DNA of 64,000 bases from SZUA-442 sp035461905 (GTDB lineage: Bacteria > Actinomycetota > Acidimicrobiia > Spongiisociales > UBA5794), in assembly GCA_035461905.1 (NCBI GenBank), contig DATHUV010000034.1:1-64000 (forward strand). The letters run 5' to 3'. Numbering within the stretch: position 1 is the first letter of the stretch; every line of letters begins with the position of its first letter. Positions 15,797-24,117 of the stretch are shown here, piece by piece. The notes under the pieces are model-generated. The model saw nothing but the letters and a program-made list of their open reading frames with translations. It searched no databases and was not told the DNA's origin. Both the position numbers and the translations under genes were made by a program.

Positions 15797-17532
15797 ATGA
15801 CCCCTGCCTGGAAGTTGTCGATCACGAGGGAGATCAGGAACATCGCGAACAGGAAGGCTCCAGCGGTGAGTGCCAACCGACGCCAGGTCCACCGTTGAAG
15901 GCTGATCCGCTCGCGCGGCGGGGCCAGTTCCCTGAAGCGTTCGACGATGTCGAGACCCTGTGCCTTCTTCACCAATGCCAGCGACGAACGGCTCTGTGAG
16001 GGAATGGTGACACTGCGCATCGCGGCGAACGCCTCTGCGATGTCGTCCGGTGAGAAGTACTGGAGCGCCCGGTCGTAGACCTTCTCGGGAGAGGTGCGCA
16101 GAGCAAGGATGATCATCATGTTGGCGAGGTCGACGGCCTGCCGCCATGGCGAGGGTCGAAGGGTGGCGAACGCGGGATCGATGAGCACGACCCGCCCGTC
16201 CCTGACCATGACATTGGCCGGCTTGATGTCCCTGTGGGCGATGCCGGCGTCCCACAGCTTCCGGACGATGAGCAATGCTTCGTCGATGATCTCGTCATCG
16301 ACGTCGGCGTCTCCCATCTCCTTGGCGTTCGCCAGGAACTCCGTGACGATCAGGTACTCCCGTTCAGGTGTGATTTCGACGAAGCCGAACGAACGCGGCG
16401 ACGGCAGGCCCGCATCCTGCAACTTGAGGAGGATGTAGTCCTCGTACTCGACGAGCCTGCGAACGGACGGAAACCGCACCTCGTCCTCGAGGGATCCATA
16501 CAGGATCGTTCGAGCGACCTTGTACCACCGATCCGCCCGCACGTGGCTCTGCGCATAGAGCTTTGCGAACACGAAGGTCTCCGGGTCCTCACAGCATCGG
16601 ATCCGCAGTGGGGTCGAGCCTCCTGATCCCTCTAGGCCGAATGGCTTGATCTCGAGCGCGGACAGCCCGAGCTGCTCGCGCATGGCCGTCCTGATCGCCT
16701 CGCCTCGGGCACCCGACACGTCGAGATGCGCCGTTCGTCCCTTTCCATACGCCACGGGGTAGATGGACTCCGGTGCGACCCATCGGAATGCGAGCACCCC
16801 GACGACCGGGCCGATCAGCCAACCAACGGCGACATCCGTGGGATGGTCGGTTCCGAGGTACATCAGGGACACCGCGAGGATCGCAACGACCACCGAGGTA
16901 CCTGCGAGCCACCACGTCCGCCACCGCCCCTTCGGAATGAGGGCGAGTCCCGCGACGACGACGCTCACCGCCAGGAGGGCGACAGGCTTCGATGGGTGCG
17001 AGTACCCAAACCAATCGCCGATGATGTCGACAAATGGTCGCGGCCTGGCGATCGCCCAGGAGAGGTTGCGCTGCATGGTGTCGACGATCACGAACGCGAG
17101 GATCACTCCGAAGAATGCCCGCCACCGCCTGAACACGACGAGGATGATCAGTGTCGCCCAGCGGATCGGGCGAACGACCCACAGCGAGCCGAGGACCTGC
17201 GCCCACTTCATGACCGTCGTGGCGGCGTCCGATCGGATGTCGACGAACCAGTTGAGCACGGCGAGATCGACGTCCCCCCACCACTCCGTAGAGGCCGGGA
17301 AGGCGAAGAGCGAGATCCACAGCAGCATGAGGCCGATACCCGCGAACAGCCAGAACCAGCCCGACCTCTTGAGTTCACGAGGGAGCGGCGGCTTCTCGCC
17401 GGACGGGCGACGCCGACGTCCGGACAGCTGAATCCCCGCGACGCGAACTTGGCGCCGGTGACCGACGTCACCGAGGGTCACGATGTCGTCAGCTGCCGTT
17501 GACATCCGATCGATGTCCTTGTTGTCCGTCAC
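15793..17532 (-). CDS. Membrane protein: degenerate PAP2 domain fused to a protein-kinase-like domain
   Basis: A 579-residue protein with three parts. Residues 57-250 have the helices of a PAP2 phosphatase, but each catalytic motif is altered: Asn for Lys in KX6RP (RP at 163-164), HPSKP (179-183) for PSGH, and SLMYLGTDHPTD (222-233) where Arg is Leu and the His position is Asp. Residues 285-470 form a kinase-like domain with Lys324 (FAKLY), HRDIKPAN (433-440) and IDPA at 451-454 instead of DFG. A C-terminal helix (552-572) follows. The start is GTG 17532, preceded by GGGAG. I infer a membrane-anchored kinase that uses the PAP2 fold as sensor or anchor. Confidence 0.75.
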   Translation of the reverse strand: MTDNKDIDRMSTAADDIVTLGDVGHRRQVRVAGIQLSGRRRRPSGEKPPLPRELKRSGWFWLFAGIGLMLLWISLFAFPASTEWWGDVDLAVLNWFVDIRSDAATTVMKWAQVLGSLWVVRPIRWATLIILVVFRRWRAFFGVILAFVIVDTMQRNLSWAIARPRPFVDIIGDWFGYSHPSKPVALLAVSVVVAGLALIPKGRWRTWWLAGTSVVVAILAVSLMYLGTDHPTDVAVGWLIGPVVGVLAFRWVAPESIYPVAYGKGRTAHLDVSGARGEAIRTAMREQLGLSALEIKPFGLEGSGGSTPLRIRCCEDPETFVFAKLYAQSHVRADRWYKVARTILYGSLEDEVRFPSVRRLVEYEDYILLKLQDAGLPSPRSFGFVEITPEREYLIVTEFLANAKEMGDADVDDEIIDEALLIVRKLWDAGIAHRDIKPANVMVRDGRVVLIDPAFATLRPSPWRQAVDLANMMIILALRTSPEKVYDRALQYFSPDDIAEAFAAMRSVTIPSQSRSSLALVKKAQGLDIVERFRELAPPRERISLQRWTWRRLALTAGAFLFAMFLISLVIDNFQAGVI

Positions 17533-17724
17533 CCAGATCTCCCAAACGGTGCATGTTCACTCCAAGTATTGCAGTGCGAACGCCCGACTCGTCTGCAGTC
17601 GGCGCCACGTGTCACTCAGCGCCCAAAGACCTGGCTGCACAAGGCACCGGGAGAGCCCCCCGTAGACGCGGTCGTGAAGGGCAGTCCAGGTCGCTGAGTA
17701 ATGGAAGACGGGGGCGTCGGGCCC

Positions 17725-18165
17725 TCAGGCGGATCCGTCGACACAGCTCTCGCACCGCCCGCTCAGGGCGAAGTGCTCGACGTCGATTCTGAACCCGGTA
17801 CCCGACTCGATGGCGGCGATGAGGGGCGCGATCGATTCGTCGTCGATCGATTGGATGGTGCCGCACGTGTCGCACACCACGTGCTGGTGTGACGACTCCT
17901 CGGCGAGGTGGTACACCGTCGGCCCGTGGCCAATGTGCCCGTGCTTGATCACGCCCGCGGACTCGAGGGCGTCGAGGGTTCGGTACACCGTGGCACGGTC
18001 GAGGTCCCCGTCCGAGTCCGTCCGGACGATGTCGTAGATGGCCGCAGCCGTCAGGTGCTCGTGGTGCCGGGTGGCGACGACCTCGCACACGAGTCGCCGC
18101 GGCTCGGTGATCCGCAACCCGTCACGGCGGAGGACGTCGATGAGCTCGTCAGGTGACACGTGCAT
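17725..18165 (-). CDS. Fur-family metalloregulator, possibly Nur
   Basis: A 146-residue protein with the winged-helix N-terminus (GLRITEPRRLV, DRATVYRTLDALESAGVI) and the dimer domain with His93, His95, Cys98 and Cys101 (HQHVVCDTCG) and a second Cys pair, Cys138 and Cys141 (CESC). The two CxxC pairs suggest a structural zinc site. Fur, Zur, PerR and Nur cannot be separated with certainty. The Nur-like box 3 kb away before cbiM makes Nur a good candidate. The ATG at 18165 shares a base with the upstream gene's stop. Confidence 0.88.
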   Translation of the reverse strand: MHVSPDELIDVLRRDGLRITEPRRLVCEVVATRHHEHLTAAAIYDIVRTDSDGDLDRATVYRTLDALESAGVIKHGHIGHGPTVYHLAEESSHQHVVCDTCGTIQSIDDESIAPLIAAIESGTGFRIDVEHFALSGRCESCVDGSA

Positions 18166-18554
18166 CAGCGATTCAGCGCCACCGTGTCGATCTCGATCTC
18201 CCCGTTGACACGGACCTGACCCGGTGTCTTCCACTGGTACTCGTCAGCGTCTGTGTACTTGCGTGCGAGATCGTCGATCAGCCACCAGCCATCAGCCTCG
18301 AAGCGTGTGACCCTCCCGCGAAGCACGTAGTTGCGGTAGTCGTCGTCCGTGGGTGTGAAGGACAGGGCAACGCGGTTGTCCCTTCGGATGTTCTCCGTCT
18401 TGACCCGCCCCTCGGCGGTCGAGAACAACAGCGTGTCGCCCCTCCTGCCGATCCAGATGACCGACACCTGAGGTGACCCGTCCGGCATGAGGGTGGCGAG
18501 ATGCACGAAGACCCGCTCGTCGAGTGCTCGCTTGACGTCATCGGATAGTTCCAC
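18165..18554 (-). CDS. PPOX-class flavin/F420-dependent split-barrel protein
   Basis: A 129-residue pyridoxamine 5'-phosphate oxidase-like protein: FVHLATLMPDGSPQVSVIWI at the N-terminus and VKTENIRRDNRVALSF after the second strand pair, a layout shared with Rv1155-like F420-binding enzymes. The start is GTG 18554 with GGAGAGGA upstream. It overlaps the Fur-family gene (TGATG) and is probably cotranscribed. The cofactor (FMN or F420) and substrate are not determined. Confidence 0.85.
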   Translation of the reverse strand: MELSDDVKRALDERVFVHLATLMPDGSPQVSVIWIGRRGDTLLFSTAEGRVKTENIRRDNRVALSFTPTDDDYRNYVLRGRVTRFEADGWWLIDDLARKYTDADEYQWKTPGQVRVNGEIEIDTVALNR

Positions 18555-18709
18555 GGTGTCCTCTCCGGGCTGCGGTCAGGGCTCGCGAACGGTAGTGCCC
18601 TGACCAGCAGCGACCGCCGCGTTGACGCATCGCGTGACGCTCACGGCTCGTGCTCGGCATCGCCATCGATGCTGAACAGGCCCCGAGTGCCCAGCGAGAT
18701 CACTCCGCC

Positions 18710-18715
18710 TAGCCT
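18710..18715 (+). promoter_or_regulatory. -10 element of the SDR gene (leaderless type)
   Basis: TAGCCT followed by 7 nt and the ATG at 18723. Confidence 0.5.
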
Positions 18716-18722
18716 CACCTCC

Positions 18723-19493
18723 ATGGAGACGGGTCTCGCAGGCGCGCGGGTGTTGGTGACGGGAGGAGCTGGAGGTATCGGAGCCGCCATCTGTCGGGCG
18801 TTCGCGGACGAGGGCGCGAAGGTTGCGGTCCACCATCACTCGAGTCGGGAAGCCGCCGAGGCGCTCGCAGACGAGATCGGCGGGGTCTGCGTCAATGGTG
18901 ATCTCACCAACGAGGGCGAAGCTGCGAGCGTGTTCGCGTCGACGATCGATGTCCTCGGTGGCCTCGACGTCTGCGTCGCCAATGCCGGCTGGTATCCGTC
19001 CATCGATGTCCCCGTGTGGGACATGGACCTCGCACGGTGGAGAGATGTGGTGGATCGCAACCTCACGACGGCGTTCCTCACAGCCCGCGCCTTCCTTGGC
19101 CACGCATCGACGACGGGCCACGGCTCGCTGGTGTTCACGGCGTCGACCGCAGGCATCTTCGGGGAGGCGGGCCACGCGGACTACGCCGCGGCGAAGGCCG
19201 CCCTCACATCGGGCTTCCTGCTGTCCCTGAAGAATGAGGCTGCCCGCATCGGTGACGGTGTGCGCGTCAATGCCGTCGCTCCCGGGTGGACCGTGACCCC
19301 GCGGCGCGCTGCGGCGGGGATCGACCCATCCCACGTCGAACGTGCCACTGCGACGATGGCTCGCAAGACGCTGGCGAGCCCCGAGGACGTAGCCCGCCAG
19401 GTGGTCATCCTCGCATCGGACAGGCTCTCTGCACATCAGACGGGCCAGGTAGTGGTTGTCGCGGGCGGCATGGAGGGAAGGATCGTGCCGTGA
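18723..19493 (+). CDS. Short-chain dehydrogenase/reductase
   Basis: A 256-residue classical SDR with the cofactor loop TGGAGGIG, the VANAG strand, catalytic Ser in FTASTAG and Tyr/Lys in DYAAAKAA, and the typical VNAVAPGW after beta-6. The ATG at 18723 is chosen because the -10 element lies directly upstream; a longer frame from 18669 would start before the promoter. It overlaps the next gene by four bases (GTGA), which suggests a two-gene operon. The substrate is unknown. Confidence 0.88.
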   Translation: METGLAGARVLVTGGAGGIGAAICRAFADEGAKVAVHHHSSREAAEALADEIGGVCVNGDLTNEGEAASVFASTIDVLGGLDVCVANAGWYPSIDVPVWDMDLARWRDVVDRNLTTAFLTARAFLGHASTTGHGSLVFTASTAGIFGEAGHADYAAAKAALTSGFLLSLKNEAARIGDGVRVNAVAPGWTVTPRRAAAGIDPSHVERATATMARKTLASPEDVARQVVILASDRLSAHQTGQVVVVAGGMEGRIVP

Positions 19494-20671
19494 CGTTCGA
19501 CGCCCTCGAGGTCGAGGCCCTCCGAGCCGCCACGCCGGGGGCATCGACCGTGACGCACTTCAACAACGCGGGTTCGTCCCTCATGCCCACCCCGGTCATC
19601 GACGCCATCCAGCGGTACCTCGACTACGAGATCTTCCACGGCGGGTACGAGGCAGCAGAGGTGCTCGGTGATGAGATCGAGGCCGTGTACTCGTCCATCG
19701 CCGAGCTGATCGGTGGCGATCCGACCGAGATCGCGCTCTCCGACTGTGCCACGAGGGCCTGGGACATGGCCCTCTACGGCCTTGGCCTCGGCGAGGGGGA
19801 TCGGATCCTCACGACGACCACCGAGTACGTGTCGAACTGGGCCGCGTACCTGCACCTGCGTGACACCCGGGGCATCGTCGTCCAGGTCGTGCCCGACACT
19901 CCCGAAGGCGACATCGACGTCGATGTACTCGAGGCATCCATCGACGGATCGACGAGGCTCATCACGCTGAACCACATCCCGACGCATTCCGCGGTCGTCA
20001 ACCCCGTCGAGGAGGTGGGGGAGGTGGCTCGTAGGCATGGCATCCCCTTCCTGCTCGATTCATGCCAGGCGGTCGGCCACGTTCCCGTCGATGTCGGAGC
20101 GATCGGGTGCGACATGCTGAGCGCAACGTCTCGGAAGTTCCTGCGCGGCCCTCGCGGTGAAGGGTTCCTGTTCGTCAGGAGCGACTTCATCGAACGCCTC
20201 GATCCGGTGTTCGTCGAGCTCCATAATGCGACGCTCATCACGCCGGACCGGTACGAGCTGCGATCCGATGCCAGACGTTTCGAGACGTGGGAGAAGAACT
20301 ATGCGAATGTCGTCGGGCTCGGTGCCGCGACCCGGTACGCGCTCGACCTCGGGATGGATCGCATCTGGAACCGGATCAGGTCGCTCGCGGAAACCACACG
20401 GTCCGCGCTCTCTGAGGTTCCCGGGGTGACCCTGCACGACAAGGGCACCGTGAAAGGAGGGATTGTCATGTTCGCCGTTGACGGCTGGTCCTCCGCCGCC
20501 GTGAGGGACGCGCTCCGTGCACGGACCATCAACGTGTCGACATCCACGAGGAGCTCCGCACCCGTCGACATGGCCGAGCGCGGCATCGAAGACCTGGTGC
20601 GGGCGTCGGTGCACGTGTTCAACACGGAGGACGAGATCGACACGCTCGTAGAGGCCGTCGCGGCCCTCTGA
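19490..20671 (+). CDS. Class V aminotransferase-fold PLP enzyme (SufS/EgtE-like)
   Basis: About 393 residues from GTG 19490, which overlaps the SDR stop. It shows the N-terminal FNNAGSSLMP, LNHIPTHSAVVNPV, the cofactor Asp/Gln in LLDSCQAVGH and the PLP lysine in SATSRKFLRGPRG. The family covers cysteine desulfurases, kynureninase-like enzymes and EgtE C-S lyases. I cannot assign the reaction; coupling to an SDR would fit a catabolic or modification route for an amino acid or sulfur compound. Confidence 0.82.
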   Translation: MTFDALEVEALRAATPGASTVTHFNNAGSSLMPTPVIDAIQRYLDYEIFHGGYEAAEVLGDEIEAVYSSIAELIGGDPTEIALSDCATRAWDMALYGLGLGEGDRILTTTTEYVSNWAAYLHLRDTRGIVVQVVPDTPEGDIDVDVLEASIDGSTRLITLNHIPTHSAVVNPVEEVGEVARRHGIPFLLDSCQAVGHVPVDVGAIGCDMLSATSRKFLRGPRGEGFLFVRSDFIERLDPVFVELHNATLITPDRYELRSDARRFETWEKNYANVVGLGAATRYALDLGMDRIWNRIRSLAETTRSALSEVPGVTLHDKGTVKGGIVMFAVDGWSSAAVRDALRARTINVSTSTRSSAPVDMAERGIEDLVRASVHVFNTEDEIDTLVEAVAAL

Positions 20672-20714
20672 ATCAAGCTATCTCCAACGGGGTCGACGCG
20701 ACTCGTGGACCCGT

Positions 20715-21758
20715 CTACTCCCGTGGGAAGGGAACTCCTGCGATGAACGCGTCGATGTAGCTCTGGGTGGTCTCGACCGGAACGACGTACGATCTTCCGT
20801 CGCTGCCTCTGGCGTCCCTCACCGGGAGCGTCGCAGCATCGATGGAGCGGCTCTCGAGGGACAGTGCGGTCCTTCCGAGATCGGCCATCCTCGCAAGGGT
20901 GAGACCCTCGTCCGCGGTGATCTGGCTTGCGAAGGTCGGAAGAAAACTCGTCAGGTTGAACGCGCTCGACGGGGACGTCGCCTGGTTGAACAGCGCGATA
21001 AGGATCTGCTGCTGGCGACCGGTCCGAGCGATATCCCCTCCCCTTGCGGAGGTCCATTCCCCGTTGCGGAGTTCCTGGTACTTGCGCGAACGTGCGTAGG
21101 CGACTGCCTGCTCGCCGTCGAGTGTCTGGCGACCGGCCTCGACACGGAAGCCCGAGGTCAGGTCCCGACCCGGGTACTCGAAGTCGAGGGTGACGCCCCC
21201 GAGTGAATCCACGACTTTGCCGACACCACCGAAGTCGATCTCCATGTAGTGGTTGACGGGTATCCCGGTCTCGGATTGGACGGACTGGATGAGCAGGTCG
21301 GGCCCACCGATGACGTACGTTGCATTGATCCGGTTCGTGCCGTGACCTGGGATCTCCGTCCGCCAGTCGCGCGGGATCGACAGCATCTGGATGGTTTCGC
21401 CGGGGACCAGATGCGCGAGCATGATCACATCCGTACGGCGGCCGGCGAAGTTGCCGAACGTGTCCTCCCACTCGTCGGGTATCGAGGAGCGGTCGTCGAC
21501 GCCCACGAGGAGGAAGTTGATGGGTGCGCCAGAGGATGTCACGGGGTTGAGGGACGCCACATCGGCTGCAGCGATACGGTCGATCCTGCTCTCGGTGTAG
21601 CGCAGGAAGCCGTACCCGGCGAACACGGCGACGGCCGTGAATCCGAGCAGGAAGAGGAAGAACTTCTGTGCGCGGCTCCAGCGCTTCTTCGGCTTGTGAG
21701 GTGGCGGCGGGACTTCGACGCGCGGAATCTCAGGAAAGGTCTCGGTGACTGAGGACAT
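20715..21758 (-). CDS. LytR-CpsA-Psr (LCP) family cell-wall glycopolymer ligase
   Basis: A 347-residue protein with a cytoplasmic Pro/Lys-rich N-terminus, one membrane helix (about 31-50) and an extracellular LCP domain: NFLLVGVDDR, RTDVIMLAHL, MLSIPRDWRTEI with the conserved Arg, INATYVIGG and AVAYARSRKY. LCP proteins attach teichoic acid- or arabinogalactan-like polymers to peptidoglycan. It diverges from ilvD. TAATCT (21767-21772 on the minus strand) lies 8 nt before its ATG. Confidence 0.93.
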   Translation of the reverse strand: MSSVTETFPEIPRVEVPPPPHKPKKRWSRAQKFFLFLLGFTAVAVFAGYGFLRYTESRIDRIAAADVASLNPVTSSGAPINFLLVGVDDRSSIPDEWEDTFGNFAGRRTDVIMLAHLVPGETIQMLSIPRDWRTEIPGHGTNRINATYVIGGPDLLIQSVQSETGIPVNHYMEIDFGGVGKVVDSLGGVTLDFEYPGRDLTSGFRVEAGRQTLDGEQAVAYARSRKYQELRNGEWTSARGGDIARTGRQQQILIALFNQATSPSSAFNLTSFLPTFASQITADEGLTLARMADLGRTALSLESRSIDAATLPVRDARGSDGRSYVVPVETTQSYIDAFIAGVPFPRE

Positions 21759-21766
21759 GATCGAAG

Positions 21767-21772
21767 AGATTA
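21767..21772 (-). promoter_or_regulatory. -10 element of the LCP gene (leaderless type)
   Basis: TAATCT on the minus strand, 8 nt before the ATG at 21758, in the divergent region shared with ilvD. Confidence 0.5.
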
Positions 21773-21825
21773 CGCATGAGGCCCGGATAGCGGTCGTCAG
21801 AAATCGGGACGAACTTCGCGCGAGG

Positions 21826-21831
21826 TACGCT
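21826..21831 (+). promoter_or_regulatory. -10 element of ilvD (leaderless type)
   Basis: TACGCT followed by 6 nt and the ATG at 21838. It fixes the ilvD start against a longer frame that opens at 21745. Confidence 0.55.
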
Positions 21832-21837
21832 GGTGAA

Positions 21838-23505
21838 ATGGCGAAGAAGATTCACTCCCAGGACGTCACGATCGGTCCCGCTCGCGCAGGTGCGAGGGCG
21901 ATGTTGCGGGCGGTCGGCCTCGGCGAGGACGACTTCGCCCGCTCCCAGATCGGGGTGGTCTCCGCCGGCAACGAGGTCACTCCCTGCAACGTCACCGGTC
22001 CGAAGCTGGCGGGCATCGCCAAGGTCGGGGTCAGGGGTGCCGGGGCCGTCGGACTCGAGTTCGCGACGATCGCGGTGTCTGACGGCATCTCGATGGGCCA
22101 TGAGGGAATGCGGGCGTCCCTCGTGTCACGCGAGGTCATCGCCGACTCGGTCGAGCTGGTCATGCACGCGGAACGCTTCGACGGCATGGTCGCCATTGCA
22201 GGATGTGACAAGTCACTCCCCGGCATGCTGATGGCGGCGGCCCGCCACAACCTTCCCTCCGTCTTCCTCTACGGCGGCTCCAGCCTCCCTGGACGTGTCG
22301 GCGGAAAGGACATCTCGATCGTCGACGTGTTCGAGGGCATCGGAGCACACTCCGAAGGGACGATCACCGATGCCCAGCTCCTCGAGATCGAGCAGAACGC
22401 CTGTCCGGGAGCGGGGTCGTGCGCAGGCATGTTCACGGCGAACACGATGGCGTCCGTCGGGGAGGCAATCGGGATGTCGCTTCCCGGTTCGGCAGCAGTG
22501 CCAGCGGTCGACGCACGGCTCGAGGAGTACGCCCTCCGCTCGGGTGAAGCGGTCGTGGCGCTCCTCGAAGCCGACATCCGCCCTCGCGACATCATGACGA
22601 GGGACGCCTTCGAGAACGCGATCACCACGGTCATGGCACTCGGAGGATCCACGAACGCCGTGCTCCACCTCATGGCCATCGCCCACGAGGCCAGGGTCGA
22701 CCTCACGCTCGAGGACTTCGACCGGATCTCGCGCCGTACCCCCCACATCGGCGACATGAAGCCGTTCGGCCGATACCACATGGTCGATCTGGACAGGATC
22801 GGCGGGGTTCCGGTCGTGCTGCGGGCACTCCTCGATGCCGGGCTCCTCCACGGTGACGCAATGACCGTCACGGGGCGCACCATGGCGGAGAACCTGGTCG
22901 ACGTTGTCGTGCCGGAGGACCAGGACGTGGTTGTCCCGGTGGATCAACCGCTCGCTGACCATGGGGGCATCGCGATCCTGCGCGGATCACTCGCTCCCGA
23001 GGGCGCCGTCGTGAAGATCGCAGGAATCGACCTCGACGTGTTCGAGGGGCGGGCCCGTGTCTTCGACGACGAGCAGCATGCACTCGAGGCACTGTGGAAC
23101 CACGACCTGCATCCCGGGGATGTCGTCGTGGTCCGATACGAAGGACCAAAGGGCGGTCCGGGGATGCGGGAGATGCTTGCCATCACCGCCGCCATCAAGG
23201 GAGCGGGCCTCGGCAAGAGCGTCCTCCTCATCACCGACGGCCGGTTCTCCGGTGGAACCACGGGTATGTGCATCGGCCACGTTGCACCAGAGGCGGCGAA
23301 CGGTGGGCCCATCGGCCTCGTCGAGGAAGGCGACCGGATCAGGGTCGACCTGCCGAAGCGAACCCTCGACATGCTCGTCGACGCCGACGTCCTCGCGAAG
23401 CGGCGCGACTCTTGGGAGCCCATCGCTCCTCGGTATGCGACGGGCGCCCTCGCCAAGTACGCCAAGCTCGTCGGCTCGGCGGAATCCGGCGCTGTCCTCG
23501 ACTGA
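21838..23505 (+). CDS. ilvD: Dihydroxy-acid dehydratase
   Basis: A 555-residue enzyme of branched-chain amino acid synthesis that dehydrates dihydroxy acids to 2-keto acids. The three iron-sulfur cysteines are in TPCNV (Cys50), AGCDKSLPG (about 122) and CPGAGSCAGMFTANTM (about 194-201). The C-terminal SGGTTGMCIGHVAPEA loop is present. Three cluster ligands plus this length fit the IlvD [2Fe-2S] group. The selenoprotein gene follows after 60 bases with its own promoter. Confidence 0.96.
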   Translation: MAKKIHSQDVTIGPARAGARAMLRAVGLGEDDFARSQIGVVSAGNEVTPCNVTGPKLAGIAKVGVRGAGAVGLEFATIAVSDGISMGHEGMRASLVSREVIADSVELVMHAERFDGMVAIAGCDKSLPGMLMAAARHNLPSVFLYGGSSLPGRVGGKDISIVDVFEGIGAHSEGTITDAQLLEIEQNACPGAGSCAGMFTANTMASVGEAIGMSLPGSAAVPAVDARLEEYALRSGEAVVALLEADIRPRDIMTRDAFENAITTVMALGGSTNAVLHLMAIAHEARVDLTLEDFDRISRRTPHIGDMKPFGRYHMVDLDRIGGVPVVLRALLDAGLLHGDAMTVTGRTMAENLVDVVVPEDQDVVVPVDQPLADHGGIAILRGSLAPEGAVVKIAGIDLDVFEGRARVFDDEQHALEALWNHDLHPGDVVVVRYEGPKGGPGMREMLAITAAIKGAGLGKSVLLITDGRFSGGTTGMCIGHVAPEAANGGPIGLVEEGDRIRVDLPKRTLDMLVDADVLAKRRDSWEPIAPRYATGALAKYAKLVGSAESGAVLD

Positions 23506-23552
23506 GGGGGATCGTTCCACGCACGCACGGGAATCGCGCCCGCCGCACCCGT

Positions 23553-23558
23553 TAGGAT
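23553..23558 (+). promoter_or_regulatory. -10 element of the selenoprotein gene (leaderless type)
   Basis: TAGGAT followed by 7 nt and the ATG at 23566. This supports the start that includes the CxxU motif. Confidence 0.55.
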
Positions 23559-23565
23559 CCCCCGC

Positions 23566-23820
23566 ATGAAGCTTTCCATCGAGTACTGCGCAGCCTGAGG
23601 CTATACCGACCGTGCCGTGAGCATGGTGCAGGCAATCCTCGGTAAGTTCGAGCACTACATCGACGACGTCACCGTGATCCCCTCCCGGGGAGGCGTGTTC
23701 GAAGTCATCGCAGGCGACGAGTTGGTCTTCTCCAAGAAGGAACTCGGCCGCCACGCGACGATCGAGGAGGTCATCGACTCCCTCGACGCCATCATCGGTC
23801 CCGTTCCGGGATCCTCGTAA
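23566..23820 (+). CDS. SelW/Rdx-family selenoprotein (in-frame UGA read as selenocysteine)
   Basis: Starting at ATG 23566, codon 11 is TGA (23596-23598), and the frame then stays open to TAA at 23818. Reading TGA as Sec gives 84 residues beginning MKLSIEYCAAUGY, the exact CxxU redox motif of selenoprotein W and Rdx thioredoxin-like proteins. The rest fits the family: RAVSMVQAIL helix, GGVFEV strand and SKKELGRHAT. A start after the TGA (GTG 23617) would lose strand 1 and the motif. A hairpin placed like a bacterial SECIS follows the UGA. A redox role is likely; the partner is unknown. No selA/selB/selC/selD gene is in the window. Confidence 0.88.
23596..23627 (+). promoter_or_regulatory. UGA codon and candidate bacterial SECIS hairpin
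   Basis: After the UGA (23596-23598), ACCGTGC (23609-23615) pairs with GCATGGT (23621-23627) over 7 bp with one G-U pair. The 5-nt loop is CGTGA. The loop starts 17 nt after the UGA and has a G at its second position, both within known rules for bacterial SECIS elements. Confidence 0.65.
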
Positions 23821-23848
23821 CTCCGCACCGCTACCGGTCGTCCGTCGG

Positions 23849-23854
23849 TACCTT
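23849..23854 (+). promoter_or_regulatory. -10 element of the small zinc-ribbon gene (leaderless type)
   Basis: TACCTT followed by 6 nt and the ATG at 23861. Confidence 0.5.
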
Positions 23855-23860
23855 CCGGTC

Positions 23861-24052
23861 ATGCACACCGGGCGTTCGAACGCGATCCTCCTCGCCGACC
23901 TCCTGTCCCAGGACGGTCCGCACATCCGCATCGCGGATGACTTCGTCCGTGCCGTGTGCGCACACTGCGGGCAGCCCCTGACCGACGACCCACGGTTCGG
24001 GGAATGGGGCGCCTACTGCGCGACATGCTGGGTCGACTTGCGAGCGGTGTGA
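23861..24052 (+). CDS. Small zinc-ribbon-like protein
   Basis: A 63-residue protein with two CxxC knuckles, CAHC (about residues 33-36) and CATC (about 54-57), 18 residues apart, which would bind one zinc ion. I recognise no family beyond the ribbon. The case for a real gene rests on the paired CxxC motifs, the leaderless-type -10 element 6 nt before the ATG and its position in an otherwise empty gap. It may act with the selenoprotein next door, but nothing shows this directly. Confidence 0.6.
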   Translation: MHTGRSNAILLADLLSQDGPHIRIADDFVRAVCAHCGQPLTDDPRFGEWGAYCATCWVDLRAV

Positions 24053-24117
24053 TCCGTCCGGGCACCTCCCACCTCCGCACGAAGCAGTCGATCTACGGGG
24101 AATTGCGGTGATCGACC

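Noticed and set aside
17533..17724. A small gene or RNA in the gap between the PAP2-kinase and the Fur-family gene
   Set aside because: Short frames have no start signals or motifs, and I could not fold a tRNA-like cloverleaf there.
23617..23820. A 67-residue protein starting after the TGA
   Set aside because: It would lack the first strand and the CxxU motif, while the upstream part in the same frame matches the family and has a promoter.
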